Below, piece by piece: positions 44,858 to 53,639 of a stretch of 64,000 nt of DNA. The position numbers and the translations under genes were made by a program. The stretch lies in NCBI RefSeq assembly GCF_000482725.1, contig NZ_AXWP01000001.1:419336-483335 (forward strand), written 5' to 3'. The notes below the pieces were generated by a model. The model was not told the origin of the DNA, made no database searches, and saw only the letters and a program-made list of their open reading frames with translations. The DNA comes from Psychromonas arctica DSM 14288. Lineage in GTDB: Bacteria; Pseudomonadota; Gammaproteobacteria; Enterobacterales; Psychromonadaceae. Positions within the stretch are counted from its first letter, which is position 1. Every line of letters begins with the position of its first letter.

Positions 44858-45556
44858 CTATATTTCTAAACTATATGCGTCAGTTACATTTTGAGAGACG
44901 GTTGCTAATGTTTGACCATTATTCATTGCCATGGTGCGTAATAAAACAAAGGCGTCTTGCTCTGTGATGCTTTTCTGTTGCATTAAATAACCTTTTGCGC
45001 GTTCAACAATTTTTCGGTTAGCTAACTGTGTTTTTGTTTTATCTAGTTCTTTGCGCAATGATTGGCGCTGTTTATATTGTGCTTCAGCAACCTTCATTAA
45101 AAAGCTTAATTGGGTGGGCTTTACATCATCAATATATGAGCTTACACCTGCTTGTATCGAAGCATTGATGACATGCTCATTTTTATTTTTAGTAAATAAG
45201 ATAATTGGTAAAGGCGCTAACTGATTAATATTTTCAAGAGCGGTAAGCAATGATTCATTAGGAGAGCTGGTATTGATCATTAATAGATCAGCGAATAGCG
45301 GGGCTGATATTTTATTTTTAGTACTTTGCTTACCATGATAAGAACCTTGTTTTTTGCTTTGTTGATGCCATTGTTGTTGCTCATTCAGCTTCAGTGCAAG
45401 CTGATTGAATTGATTCGTTTGTATATGTTCTGTTATGGCATAACCAAGGTCTTGTAAAGCAATTTTGAACGGTGAAGGATCCATGATGACATCTTCAACT
45501 AGTAAGACCGAACGCGTGTGTACGGAGGTTACTAATTTACTATTTACTTTCATCAT
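44858..45556 (-). CDS. nasT: REC-ANTAR antiterminator protein, NasT-like
   Basis: 232 aa. The N-terminal receiver-like fold (SVLLVEDVIMDPSPFKIALQDLGY...) includes a low-complexity Gln/Lys-rich insertion (about 58-85). The C-terminal ANTAR domain (about 170-230) has RKIVERAKGYLMQQKSITEQDAFVLLRTMAM, the RNA-binding three-helix motif. It is NasT-type (REC-ANTAR), not NasR (NIT-ANTAR). In other bacteria NasT is held inactive by the nitrate sensor NasS; no separate NasS gene is seen here. Same strand and directly upstream of nrtA, whose leader has matching hairpins. AAGGAG ribosome site. Confidence 0.85.
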   Translation of the reverse strand: MMKVNSKLVTSVHTRSVLLVEDVIMDPSPFKIALQDLGYAITEHIQTNQFNQLALKLNEQQQWHQQSKKQGSYHGKQSTKNKISAPLFADLLMINTSSPNESLLTALENINQLAPLPIILFTKNKNEHVINASIQAGVSSYIDDVKPTQLSFLMKVAEAQYKQRQSLRKELDKTKTQLANRKIVERAKGYLMQQKSITEQDAFVLLRTMAMNNGQTLATVSQNVTDAYSLEI

Positions 45557-46006
45557 TTATTTGGCTCCTTTTAATAATTGATACTGTTGTGCATGTTTCT
45601 CATATAGCAGGATGAGTGCCAAAAGTATTTATGTCTTTATTATCAGTTGCTTAAGGTTTTAAGCGCCATCCTACACCCTATTAGGTAGCAAGGTTATTGC
45701 ACCATTAAAGAAAAGTATTGATAGATTGCACTGTCTCGGTGCAGGTCTGTATTAGATAAAATAGGCTTTATGTAAGGGGTTTTTAACGATGTTTATTGAA
45801 AGATCACTCTGTGGATATTTTAAAGCATATGAAAGCAATGGTTAGGTAATTTGCAGTGATAAAGGTGCAAATGGAATAAATGCACAAAGGTCTAAAGGAA
45901 TAAAGGAATAAAGGTGTAAAGGAATAAATGTCTAAAAGAATAAAACCAGCCTAACGAATAATCACTAAACTGGTTTTTAATTAGCATCTGTTAACAATGT
46001 ACCATG
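45557..46006. other. Gap between nasT-like gene and nnrS unit
   Basis: 450 bp. 45861-45945 is an imperfect purine-rich repeat built of AAAGGAATAA-like units. 45942-45977 has the inverted repeat AAAACCAG/CTGGTTTT, which can terminate the nnrS unit on the - strand (T-rich after it). The rest holds the nasT promoter region, with no recognised motif. Confidence 0.5.
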
Positions 46007-46093
46007 TTACTCAGTCTCTTGCTTTTCTTGTTGCTCTTGTTTCTTTTTCTCTTCTTCATGACCCGAACCGCCACATCCACCACAACAACTCAT
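46007..46093 (-). CDS. 28-residue Cys/Gly-rich mini-protein downstream of nnrS
   Basis: Reads MSCCGGCGGSGHEEEKKKQE followed by QQEKQETE: a metal-binding-looking Cys/Gly head (three Cys plus one His) and a charged helical tail. ATG with GGAG eight bases upstream; stop at 46007. It resembles short 'CCGSCS-motif' type proteins found beside respiratory or NO-related genes in marine gammaproteobacteria, recalled from family naming and not checked. It lies 107 bp after nnrS on the same strand, so it is probably the last gene of that unit. Possible heme or metal chaperone; function unknown. Confidence 0.65.
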   Translation of the reverse strand: MSCCGGCGGSGHEEEKKKQEQQEKQETE

Positions 46094-46200
46094 ATTTTAT
46101 CTCCAATAGTTAATTTACTTGTTTTAATTTAATAACTTACTTGTGTTAATTTATTTAGTTGAAACAACTTAAGGTGTATTTCTTACTTTTTAATCCTGAA

Positions 46201-47409
46201 CTAGCGTGCTTTAGGGCCCAATAGAACTGGGGTGTAAACGACCACAAAACAGCCAAAACCAATCACCCATAAAGCCACAGTAAGTGTTAGCACGTGGCTA
46301 TAGTTGGCAATAAAATACAGTCCAAAAACCCGTACTACAAAGGCTAGTATGATCGCGATAAATGCGATACTCATGGTTTTACCCACTGCAATCATTCGTC
46401 CCGTATGGCCTAACGAAACACGAGAAATCATGCTTAAAATCATCGTTGCCATCGCTCCGATAGTAAGCGTATGGATAGCTTGTGAGTGACTAACTAGATA
46501 CGTTATTTGTGATAAACCAAACATTAATAGTCCTATCACAATACACCAATAACTAATATGCAATGACCATACTAAGGGAGTTGATAAGGTCACTGAAAAT
46601 TTCCAACGAAACACACGAATTGCATGTATCACGCTGGTAGTGATGAACAACACTGCCACCAATAGTGCAGGGACATCAATCAGTGTTGATGTTGCTAATG
46701 CAGCAATGAAAATGGTGAGCAGTATGCTAATGAGTGATAATTTTTCCAATAATGGTAGTGCATCTACACGAGGGGTTTTTGTTCCATTGGCTGTGAACAT
46801 TGGAAATACTCTACCGCCCATAATACACATCACTAAGGTAATTAATAACACCATAAAGGTAGCTGCTTGTCCCATCAGTATTGGATTGTTAGTGATGGCA
46901 CTGTAATGTGTGATCAGGTTAGTAATGGCCATGATCAGTAAAATAGGAATAAACATTAAATTGCGCCACAATTTCGTTTTGATAATAGGTATTGCTAAAG
47001 CTAAGGCTGATAATGGTAAAAATAAGGCATCTAAGGTAACAATTAATGAGTGCGGTAGTTGATCTGGGAAAAAGAATGCAATGCGCGCTAATACCCATAA
47101 AATGACCAGAGCGCCTAACCCTTTACCATGCAAACTGCGTACACCACTCCAATTTTGTACTGCGGTTAACAGGAACCCAACAATAACCGTCGTCGCGAAG
47201 GCAAATAACATTTCATGCATATGCCACCAAAGACTACCTCCAAATAACCTAATGTTTAGATTACCGGTTAATATTCCATTCCAAACGAGTAAGCTGATCA
47301 TGCTAAATATGGCTGCAAATAAAAATAAAGGTCGAAATGCAAATTCCAGAAAAGCAATGGGTTGATTAGCCGCTCGGCTGTTATCATTCGGATCTGTTAT
47401 TTTAATCAT
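46201..47409 (-). CDS. nnrS: NnrS family heme/copper membrane protein
   Basis: 402 aa with about 12 hydrophobic helices. Family blocks: FLEFAFRPLFLFAAIF at the N terminus, SLWWHMHEMLFAF (His-rich, possible heme or copper ligands), AVQNWSGV, MGGRVFPMFTANG and IGAMATMILSMISRVSLGHTGR. NnrS proteins protect against nitric oxide stress and usually belong to the NsrR or NnrR regulon. It lies 81 bp downstream of nsrR on the same strand and so is probably co-transcribed with it. The downstream mini-gene completes the unit. Confidence 0.92.
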   Translation of the reverse strand: MIKITDPNDNSRAANQPIAFLEFAFRPLFLFAAIFSMISLLVWNGILTGNLNIRLFGGSLWWHMHEMLFAFATTVIVGFLLTAVQNWSGVRSLHGKGLGALVILWVLARIAFFFPDQLPHSLIVTLDALFLPLSALALAIPIIKTKLWRNLMFIPILLIMAITNLITHYSAITNNPILMGQAATFMVLLITLVMCIMGGRVFPMFTANGTKTPRVDALPLLEKLSLISILLTIFIAALATSTLIDVPALLVAVLFITTSVIHAIRVFRWKFSVTLSTPLVWSLHISYWCIVIGLLMFGLSQITYLVSHSQAIHTLTIGAMATMILSMISRVSLGHTGRMIAVGKTMSIAFIAIILAFVVRVFGLYFIANYSHVLTLTVALWVIGFGCFVVVYTPVLLGPKAR

Positions 47410-47490
47410 GGTATATCACCGTTAGTATTGTCTTGTTAATTGTATTTTATTGGTCGAGTATAAATAACTTTTTAGACTTGCTAGATAGCC

Positions 47491-47934
47491 TTAGATAACT
47501 TTAATTGCTAACAATTCAGCTAAGTTTCTTTGTTGTTTTGGTCCTACCAAGTCACTCAAGGTATAAGCATCTAAGGTAGCAAAAAAGTTTTCCTGTGCTT
47601 CTGCAAAAATATTTTTCAATTGGCAACTTGGTGTTATCACACATTGATTATCAGCATCAAAACACTCCACTAGTTTATTTTTGTCTTCTATTTTGCGTAC
47701 TAATTGCCCAATATTAATTTCTTCAGCAGGGCGATTTAATTTTATGCCACCATTTTTGCCACGCGTTGCTAATAAATAACCCTGTTGGTTAAGTTGTTGC
47801 ACAATTTTCATCAAATGATTTTTTGAAATACCATAACTGTTGGCTATTTCACTAATAGTCGCTAATTGATCTTGATGAATGGCTAGATAAATCAAGACAC
47901 GCAATGAGTAGTCGGTATAACGCGTAATATGCAT
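47491..47934 (-). CDS. nsrR: Nitric oxide-sensing repressor NsrR (Rrf2 family)
   Basis: 147 aa. Rrf2 winged HTH (TRYTDYSLRVLIYLAIHQ, then EIANSYGISKNHLMKIVQQLNQQGYL with recognition helix). Three cysteines C91, C98 and C104 (ECFDADNQCVITPSC) form the Fe-S cluster site destroyed by NO. The first two are separated by one more pair of residues than in E. coli NsrR. NsrR represses NO-detoxification genes. Its own upstream region carries a near-perfect NsrR-type palindrome, so autoregulation with nnrS is expected. Confidence 0.9.
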   Translation of the reverse strand: MHITRYTDYSLRVLIYLAIHQDQLATISEIANSYGISKNHLMKIVQQLNQQGYLLATRGKNGGIKLNRPAEEINIGQLVRKIEDKNKLVECFDADNQCVITPSCQLKNIFAEAQENFFATLDAYTLSDLVGPKQQRNLAELLAIKVI

Positions 47935-47942
47935 ATAAAAAC

Positions 47943-47989
47943 CAGTCAGCCTTAAAGATGTATTTATTTTACATCTTTAAGGCTGACTG
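47943..47989. promoter_or_regulatory. nsrR: NsrR-type operator inside a 47-bp palindrome
   Basis: Arms of 20 bp (47943-47962, 47970-47989) are exact reverse complements around TTTATTT. The centre, AAGATGTA-7-TACATCTT (47955-47977), fits the NsrR 11-1-11 consensus of AAGATGY-type half-sites. It lies nine bases before the nsrR ATG, so bound NsrR would block its own transcript. The outer 12 bp each side (CAGTCAGCCTTA) extend the symmetry beyond what NsrR needs. Confidence 0.75.
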
Positions 47990-48213
47990 TAAATAATTAT
48001 TTTCAGGCAATGCTTTTAAAGATAAATGTTAAGAAATGCTTTTAAGTAGAGAGGGGATAAAAAAGAGTATTTATTTCTTGCTGACAAGATTAAAAAAAGC
48101 AAGCAAAACTGTGCTGACTTTATTGACCTGAATATGAGCTGATAACGGGTATAAATTTCTAATCGTCTACTGTAGAATCGCGTCCTTTAATTTTTGCATG
48201 ACTAGGAAATATA

Positions 48214-49527
48214 ATGCCATCTGATTTTATTGGAATTGATTTTGGGACAAGTAATTGTGCTGTAGCGGCACTTGTTAACAATCAACCGACCTTGATTGTT
48301 GTCGATGAAAACAGTGACAATCCTTACAAAATACGCTCAGCTATTTATCTTGCACATGATCAATCTGGGGTTGATAGCCAAGATGCTAAAGCCAATGAAC
48401 AAACCCTTAACGAAATGTTAGCTGCAGGCGAAATTTTATTTGGGGAGCAGGGCTTTAATGCTTTTTTACAAACTCCGCATGAAGGGCGTTATGTGAATAG
48501 CCCGAAGAACTTCTTGGGCGCTAAGATCCCGAAACGTTTATTAGATAGTTTTGAAACGTTAGTAGTCAGGTTTCTTTCTTATTTAAAAAAATGTGCAGAA
48601 AAGCAATTGCATACCACTATTACTAAAGTAGTTATAGCTCGACCAGTGAACTATCACTCGACAATGGGAGAGTTGGGTAACAAACAAGCAGAAGCTTTGA
48701 TGCTACGTGCCGCTAACAAAGTGGGATTTGTAGATGTTGAGTTTATCCATGAGCCTTTGGCTGCTGCTTATCACTTTGAACAGAAAATACAAAAACCTAC
48801 ACAAGCGATGGTGGTGGATCTCGGCGGTGGTACATCCGATGTTACATTCTGTTTATTAAGTCAGGAAAATGCTGAAAAACTAGATCGTGATGAGGATATT
48901 CATTCGACACAAGGTATTCGCCAAGGAGGGATTGTTTGCGATAAATTATTAGCCAGCGGCATTGTTTCACCTTTATTTGGACGCGGTGGACGCACTGATA
49001 ATGGAAAAGCAATCCCTAATATGTTGTTCTCCGGGGTTTATGATATCGATAATATTCCATTGATGAGTGACTTTTATTCGCCAACACGAAGCAAATCAAT
49101 CGCTGAATATATTTATCAATGTGAAGATCCGTTGCCTTTAATGCGCCTGCAACGAGTACAAAAACAACGCCTGACCCATCAATTAATGCATGCGGTAGAG
49201 TTGTCTAAAATAAACCTGAGTGATAAACAAAAAACACAATTATCGTTATCGTTTATTGAACGTACATTGCATTTAGATATAAAGCGCGAACAAGTCGCTG
49301 AAACCATGGATAATTGGCTTGATAAAATGTTTGTGATGATTGATGACACAATAAAACAAGCTCAACAAACGCCTGAAATAATCTATTTAACGGGGGGCAT
49401 GGGTTTATCACCGTTAGTGCAGCAAGCATTGGCAGAACGTTTCCCTAATGTGGATATTTCTGTCGCTGATGCATTTAGCTCAGTTGTATTTGGTGCGCTA
49501 TTAAAAGCAAAACGTTTATTTTCTTAA
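48214..49527 (+). CDS. yegD: Hsp70-family protein YegD
   Basis: 437 aa, actin-fold ATPase of the DnaK superfamily without the usual C-terminal substrate domain. N-terminal phosphate-1 motif FIGIDFGTSNCAVA (about 5-18), phosphate-2 MVVDLGGGTSDVTF (about 198-211), adenosine motif IYLTGGMGLSPLV near the C terminus. The family block IHEPLAAAYHFEQ is present. E. coli YegD is an uncharacterised chaperone-like protein. AGGAAA ribosome site. Lone gene on +, divergent from nsrR. Confidence 0.92.
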   Translation: MPSDFIGIDFGTSNCAVAALVNNQPTLIVVDENSDNPYKIRSAIYLAHDQSGVDSQDAKANEQTLNEMLAAGEILFGEQGFNAFLQTPHEGRYVNSPKNFLGAKIPKRLLDSFETLVVRFLSYLKKCAEKQLHTTITKVVIARPVNYHSTMGELGNKQAEALMLRAANKVGFVDVEFIHEPLAAAYHFEQKIQKPTQAMVVDLGGGTSDVTFCLLSQENAEKLDRDEDIHSTQGIRQGGIVCDKLLASGIVSPLFGRGGRTDNGKAIPNMLFSGVYDIDNIPLMSDFYSPTRSKSIAEYIYQCEDPLPLMRLQRVQKQRLTHQLMHAVELSKINLSDKQKTQLSLSFIERTLHLDIKREQVAETMDNWLDKMFVMIDDTIKQAQQTPEIIYLTGGMGLSPLVQQALAERFPNVDISVADAFSSVVFGALLKAKRLFS

Positions 49528-49756
49528 GTTATTTTCATAAGCAATACTTTTTTAAATTATGATTTTAAATACACTTGGGATGATTTAATTTTTGATATTG
49601 CTGAAGCTTATTCTGTTGAGATTCGTCATAACGGTTCAGGAGCGATTAGTAAACTTGATTTTAGAGACTGCCACTGCAATTCTAGAACCCCCTACTTTTG
49701 CTGTTTTAGGTTTGGCGCTATTAGGATTTTCTGGTGCGTCACGCCGTAAGCGTTAA
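49528..49756 (+). pseudogene. Remnant of a PEP-CTERM protein gene
   Basis: Open frame without start reads YDFKYTWDDLIFDIAEAYSV then EIRHNGSGAISKLDF. A one-base shift then gives ETATAILEPPTFAVLGLALL followed by GFSGASRRKR and a stop at 49754-49756. The last part is a classic PEP-CTERM sorting signal: EPP motif, hydrophobic helix, RRKR tail. Most of the N terminus is missing. A one-base indel just before the signal suggests a dead 3' fragment. Confidence 0.65.
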
Positions 49757-49813
49757 TTGCTTATTAAAAGCGTTAGTAAAACAAAAACTTCTTTTATCTT
49801 AAAGGTTATTTAC

Positions 49814-49838
49814 AAAGGTCACTTAGGTGGCCTTTTTT
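49814..49838 (+). terminator. Intrinsic terminator after the PEP-CTERM remnant
   Basis: Stem AAGGTCAC/GTGGCCTT (one G-U pair) with a TTAG loop and six T. It belonged to the decayed gene and now separates it from dctP. Confidence 0.8.
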
Positions 49839-49911
49839 GTCTTTTCTATTTAACACCACTGTTCTGATAAAGAGCCTGAATTAAACTACTGCCTATCCTA
49901 AACTCCACAAA

Positions 49912-49928
49912 CTTTACTTCTTGTAAAG
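49912..49928. promoter_or_regulatory. Possible DctD upstream activator site
   Basis: Palindrome CTTTAC-TTCTT-GTAAAG about 215 bp upstream of the sigma-54 promoter of dctP, a plausible enhancer position. Assignment to DctD is a guess. Confidence 0.3.
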
Positions 49929-50143
49929 ACTAAAGGCGTTTTTACTACTTTACCTTATTAGTGTTTTATACATGGCAACATTTCGATACGAGTAAGACAA
50001 CTATTTAAAAGGGCGGTTACTGACACATATAGCAAATATTAATGGGTAGGATCCCGCCCATTTGTTTTTTATTGGTATTGTTTACGATCACTTTTTTAAC
50101 ATCTTTCCCTTGCTAGCACTGACCTGTTAACAAATTAGTAACA

Positions 50144-50160
50144 TTGGCTCGGCACTTGCT
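50144..50160 (+). promoter_or_regulatory. Sigma-54 promoter of dctPQM
   Basis: TTGGCTCGGCACTTGCT. GG and GC are spaced by exactly 10 bases, and it matches YTGGCACG-N4-TTGCW with one change in the defined positions. Transcription would start near 50171, 77 bp before dctP. It fits control by the adjacent sigma-54 activator DctD. Confidence 0.75.
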
Positions 50161-50247
50161 ATATCTGCTGTATGTAACGACTCAGTGGTTTTACATATTT
50201 TAAAAACAGCGCATTGATGCGTACCAATATGGATATAGGAGCTCAAA

Positions 50248-51246
50248 ATGTTTAAAAAATTAACCGTTATTTCTCTATGTAGTGCAGCACTTTTAAGTAG
50301 TGTTAATGCTTATGCTAATTGTGATGAAGGGGAGATGGTGATCAAGTTTAGTCATGTTACTAACTCTGACAAACATCCTAAAGGCGTAGCTGCTTCATTA
50401 TTAGAGCAACGAGTGAATACTGAAATGAATGGTAAAGCTTGTATGCAAGTTTTTCCTAACTCAACACTTTACGATGATAACCAAGTTTTAGAAGCGCTGT
50501 TAAATGGAGATGTTCAACTAGCTGCTCCTTCTCTGTCTAAGTTTGAAAAAATAACTAAGAAATATCGACTTTTTGATTTGCCGTTCTTATTCGATGATGT
50601 TGCTGCCGTTGATAGATTTCAGAACTCGGAAGCGGGTGATAAATTAAAAAATGCGATGAATCGTCGTGGCCTTAAAGGTTTAGAGTTTTGGCATAACGGT
50701 ATGAAACAAATGTCTGCTAATAAACCTTTGTTATTACCAAGTGATGCTAAAGGGCTTAAGTTCCGTGTACAAGCATCTGACGTGTTAGTTGCACAATTTG
50801 AGCAACTAGGTGCTAATCCTCAGAAAATGTCATTTAAAGAGGTTTACGGCGGCTTACAAACTAAAGTTATCGATGGCCAGGAAAATACGTGGTCAAATAC
50901 TTACGGTAAAAAATTCTTCGAAGTTCAAGATGGCGTAACTGAAACGAATCACGGTATTTTAGATTACTTAGTGGTGACGTCTGGCGATTGGTGGGACAAC
51001 CTACCTGATGATATTCGTAATCAGTTAGGCACTATTTTAAAAGAAGTGACTGAAGAGAGAAATGCTGAATCAACTATTGTGAACGAAGCGAATAAACAAA
51101 ATATTATCAAAGCAGGTGGCGTAGTACGTACTTTAACACCTGAGCAACGTGGTGAATGGGTCACTGCTCTTAAACCTGTTTGGAAAAAGTTTGAAAAAGA
51201 TATCGGTAGTGACTTACTTGATGCTGCACAAGCTTCAAACCAGTAA
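50248..51246 (+). CDS. dctP: TRAP transporter C4-dicarboxylate-binding protein
   Basis: 332 aa periplasmic binding protein with signal peptide (FKKLTVISLCSAALLSSVNAYA, cleaved near residue 23). DctP family blocks: KFSHVTNSDKHPKGVAA, LAAPSLSKFEKITKKYRLFDLPFLF, LEFWHNGMKQMSANK, and GLKFRVQASDVLVAQFEQLGANPQKMSFKEVYGGLQTKVIDGQENTW (carboxylate Arg in the FRVQAS segment). The pattern is of the succinate/fumarate/malate-binding group. AGGAGC ribosome site. First gene of dctPQM, behind a sigma-54 promoter. Confidence 0.92.
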   Translation: MFKKLTVISLCSAALLSSVNAYANCDEGEMVIKFSHVTNSDKHPKGVAASLLEQRVNTEMNGKACMQVFPNSTLYDDNQVLEALLNGDVQLAAPSLSKFEKITKKYRLFDLPFLFDDVAAVDRFQNSEAGDKLKNAMNRRGLKGLEFWHNGMKQMSANKPLLLPSDAKGLKFRVQASDVLVAQFEQLGANPQKMSFKEVYGGLQTKVIDGQENTWSNTYGKKFFEVQDGVTETNHGILDYLVVTSGDWWDNLPDDIRNQLGTILKEVTEERNAESTIVNEANKQNIIKAGGVVRTLTPEQRGEWVTALKPVWKKFEKDIGSDLLDAAQASNQ

Positions 51247-51347
51247 CTATTAATATCAGCCATTACCTTAAAGATGAAATATTGTTTTTTGAGGTAATGG
51301 CTTTACTAAATAGTGTAAAAGATAGTGATTAAGAAAGGGATAAATAA

Positions 51348-52061
51348 ATGAAAAACGGAATTTTTACCCGAATAGGGAAAATAACCGATTATGCAGAAGA
51401 AACATTAATTGCCGCATTTTTAGGGTTAATGACGTTATTAACTTTTGCCAATGTAGTGGTGCGATATGTCTTGAATGACAATATATTATGGGCTTTAGAA
51501 CTCACTGTATTCATGTTTGCATGGATGGTGTTAGTAGGGGCTTCTTATGGCGTTAAAAAACATTTTCACATCGGTGTTGATGTGGTTGTCAATATTGCAC
51601 CAAAAGGCTTAAGAAAGACATTTGCCTTGATCGCTGTATTCTTCTGTTTATTCTTTTCTATTTCATTATTAATTGGTTCTTGGAATTATTGGGTCCCTTT
51701 TATTACTGACCGTGCGTGGTATGAGACGGAAGATATTCCAATGCCTGACATATTACAGTTTCTTTCTGGTTGGTTTAATGAAGGAGAGCGATACGAGAGG
51801 CTACCTCGATTTATTCCTTACTTTGCATTGCCTTTAGGTATGGCATTAATGACATTCAGATTCTTGCAAATCGCTTGGTTAATTATGACCAATAAATTAG
51901 ATCGCATGATTGCAAGTCATGAAGCTGAAGAACAACTAGATGAGTTTCATCAAGAACAAGATAATATTGAACTCAAAGAGATTAAACAAAGTGTTGCCAA
52001 CAAAAGCAATGGGCTAAAAAATAAAACTGAAAAAGCGAATGTTAACAAGGAGAGTAACTAA
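51348..52061 (+). CDS. dctQ: TRAP transporter small permease DctQ
   Basis: 237 aa, four hydrophobic helices (EETLIAAFLGLMTLLTFANVVVRYVLN; WALELTVFMFAWMVLVGASYGVK; FALIAVFFCLFFSISLLIGSW; IPYFALPLGMALMTFRFLQ). A long charged C-terminal tail (about 185-237, Glu/Lys/Asn-rich) is longer than usual. AGGGAT ribosome site. Its stop overlaps the ATG of dctM (TAATG), indicating translational coupling. Forms the membrane complex with DctM. Confidence 0.9.
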   Translation: MKNGIFTRIGKITDYAEETLIAAFLGLMTLLTFANVVVRYVLNDNILWALELTVFMFAWMVLVGASYGVKKHFHIGVDVVVNIAPKGLRKTFALIAVFFCLFFSISLLIGSWNYWVPFITDRAWYETEDIPMPDILQFLSGWFNEGERYERLPRFIPYFALPLGMALMTFRFLQIAWLIMTNKLDRMIASHEAEEQLDEFHQEQDNIELKEIKQSVANKSNGLKNKTEKANVNKESN

Positions 52062-53434
52062 TGGCTATGTTAATGCTTTTTATTATGGTGATTACATTAA
52101 TGATCATCGGGGTGCCTATTGCGATTTCACTAGGTGCTTCAAGTATTGTTTTTTTGATGGTTCATTCTGACGCATCGCTAGCATCTATTGCACAAACGTT
52201 ACTTAATGCGTTTACTGGCCATTATACTTTATTGGCGATCCCTTTCTTCATTCTTGCTTCTAGTTTTATGGCTACGGGTGGTGTGGCTAAACGTATTATT
52301 CGATTTGCAATTGCACTGGTTGGGTCATTGCGTGGTGGATTAGCCATGGCATCAGTTGTTGCTTGTATGATGTTTGCGGCGTTGTCAGGTTCTTCTCCTG
52401 CGACGGTAGTGGCAATCGGTGGTATTGTTATTGCTGGTATGGTCAAAAATGGTTATACAAAAGAGTTTGCTGCAGGTGTTATCTGTAATGCTGGTACGTT
52501 AGGTATTTTGATTCCGCCCTCAATAGTTATGGTTGTTTATGCGGCTGCAACCGATGTATCCGTAGGGCGTATGTTTTTAGGGGGCGTTATTCCTGGTCTG
52601 TTAGCCGGAGTGATGTTGATGATCGCCATCTACATTTATGCGCGTTATAAAAACATTCCTGCGCAACCTTTTGTTGGTTGGGGCGAAGTGTTCCGTTCTG
52701 CAAGAGATGCTGGCTGGGGATTATTACTGATTGTTATTATCCTTGGTGGTATTTATGGTGGTGTTTTTACACCCACTGAAGCTGCTGCTGTTGCCGCTGT
52801 ATATGCCTTTATTATTTCAAACTTTGTTTATAAAGATATGGGACCATTAGCAGATAAGGAACCCGCAGAGAAAAAAGCTAAAGCTTATTGGTTTAAAGCG
52901 ATGCACGTGTTCTGTCATGAGGATACACGCAAAACCTTATACGATGCTGGTAAGTTAACTATCATGTTAATGTTCATCGTCGCAAATGCCCTGATCCTAA
53001 AGCACGTGTTAACGGAAGAACGTATTCCACAAATGATCACTGAGTCGATGCTATCTGCAGGTCTGGGGCCAATCGAGTTCTTGATTGTAGTGAATTTACT
53101 GCTCTTAATCGGTGGCCAATTCATGGAGCCTTCAGGTTTATTGATTATTGTTGCACCTTTAGTGTTCCCAATTGCGATTGCATTAGGTATTGACCCGATT
53201 CACCTAGGTATCATGATGGTGGTAAATATGGAAATAGGTATGATCACACCACCCGTAGGATTAAATCTATTTGTGACCGCTGGCGTGGCCAAATTATCAA
53301 TGATGAAAGTGGTGAAAGCTTCTTTACCATTAGTTGGCGTGATGTTCTTGTTCTTAATTATTGTAACTTATGTACCTTGGGTTTCAACTTGGTTACCCAA
53401 TATGATGATGGGACCTGAAGTTGTCACCAAGTAA
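52061..53434 (+). CDS. dctM: TRAP transporter large permease DctM
   Basis: 457 aa, about 12 hydrophobic helices. Na+-driven transport subunit of the TRAP complex. Family blocks: FTGHYTLLAIPFFILASSFMATGG (about 47-70), AALSGSSPATVVAIG (about 106-120), GTLGILIPPSIVMVVYAAAT (about 145-164) and EIGMITPPVGLNLFVTAGV near the end. A hydrophilic insert (YKDMGPLADKEPAEKKAKAY region, about 255-290) is a feature of the larger DctM proteins of Vibrio relatives. AAGGAG ribosome site; coupled to dctQ. Confidence 0.93.
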   Translation: MAMLMLFIMVITLMIIGVPIAISLGASSIVFLMVHSDASLASIAQTLLNAFTGHYTLLAIPFFILASSFMATGGVAKRIIRFAIALVGSLRGGLAMASVVACMMFAALSGSSPATVVAIGGIVIAGMVKNGYTKEFAAGVICNAGTLGILIPPSIVMVVYAAATDVSVGRMFLGGVIPGLLAGVMLMIAIYIYARYKNIPAQPFVGWGEVFRSARDAGWGLLLIVIILGGIYGGVFTPTEAAAVAAVYAFIISNFVYKDMGPLADKEPAEKKAKAYWFKAMHVFCHEDTRKTLYDAGKLTIMLMFIVANALILKHVLTEERIPQMITESMLSAGLGPIEFLIVVNLLLLIGGQFMEPSGLLIIVAPLVFPIAIALGIDPIHLGIMMVVNMEIGMITPPVGLNLFVTAGVAKLSMMKVVKASLPLVGVMFLFLIIVTYVPWVSTWLPNMMMGPEVVTK

Positions 53435-53520
53435 AAAGTTAACTAGCGTAGTGGTTGTTATAAAATAGCCACTAATCTGAATAATAAGTTAATAAGTTAA
53501 TAAGTGAAAAGTTCTGTTTG

Positions 53521-53554
53521 GTGCTGGTGGTTTATTTACATCAGCACTTTTTTT
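53521..53554 (+). terminator. Intrinsic terminator after dctPQM
   Basis: Stem GTGCTGGTG/CATCAGCAC (one G-U pair) followed by seven T. It closes the dctPQM unit before the convergent dctD. Confidence 0.85.
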
Positions 53555-53639
53555 ATGTGCACTCCTTCTGTTGAATGAGCTATTTATGACTTATATAATT
53601 CGTCAGTAAAAGCTAGCCCATCATAATTATTAGTCGCAG

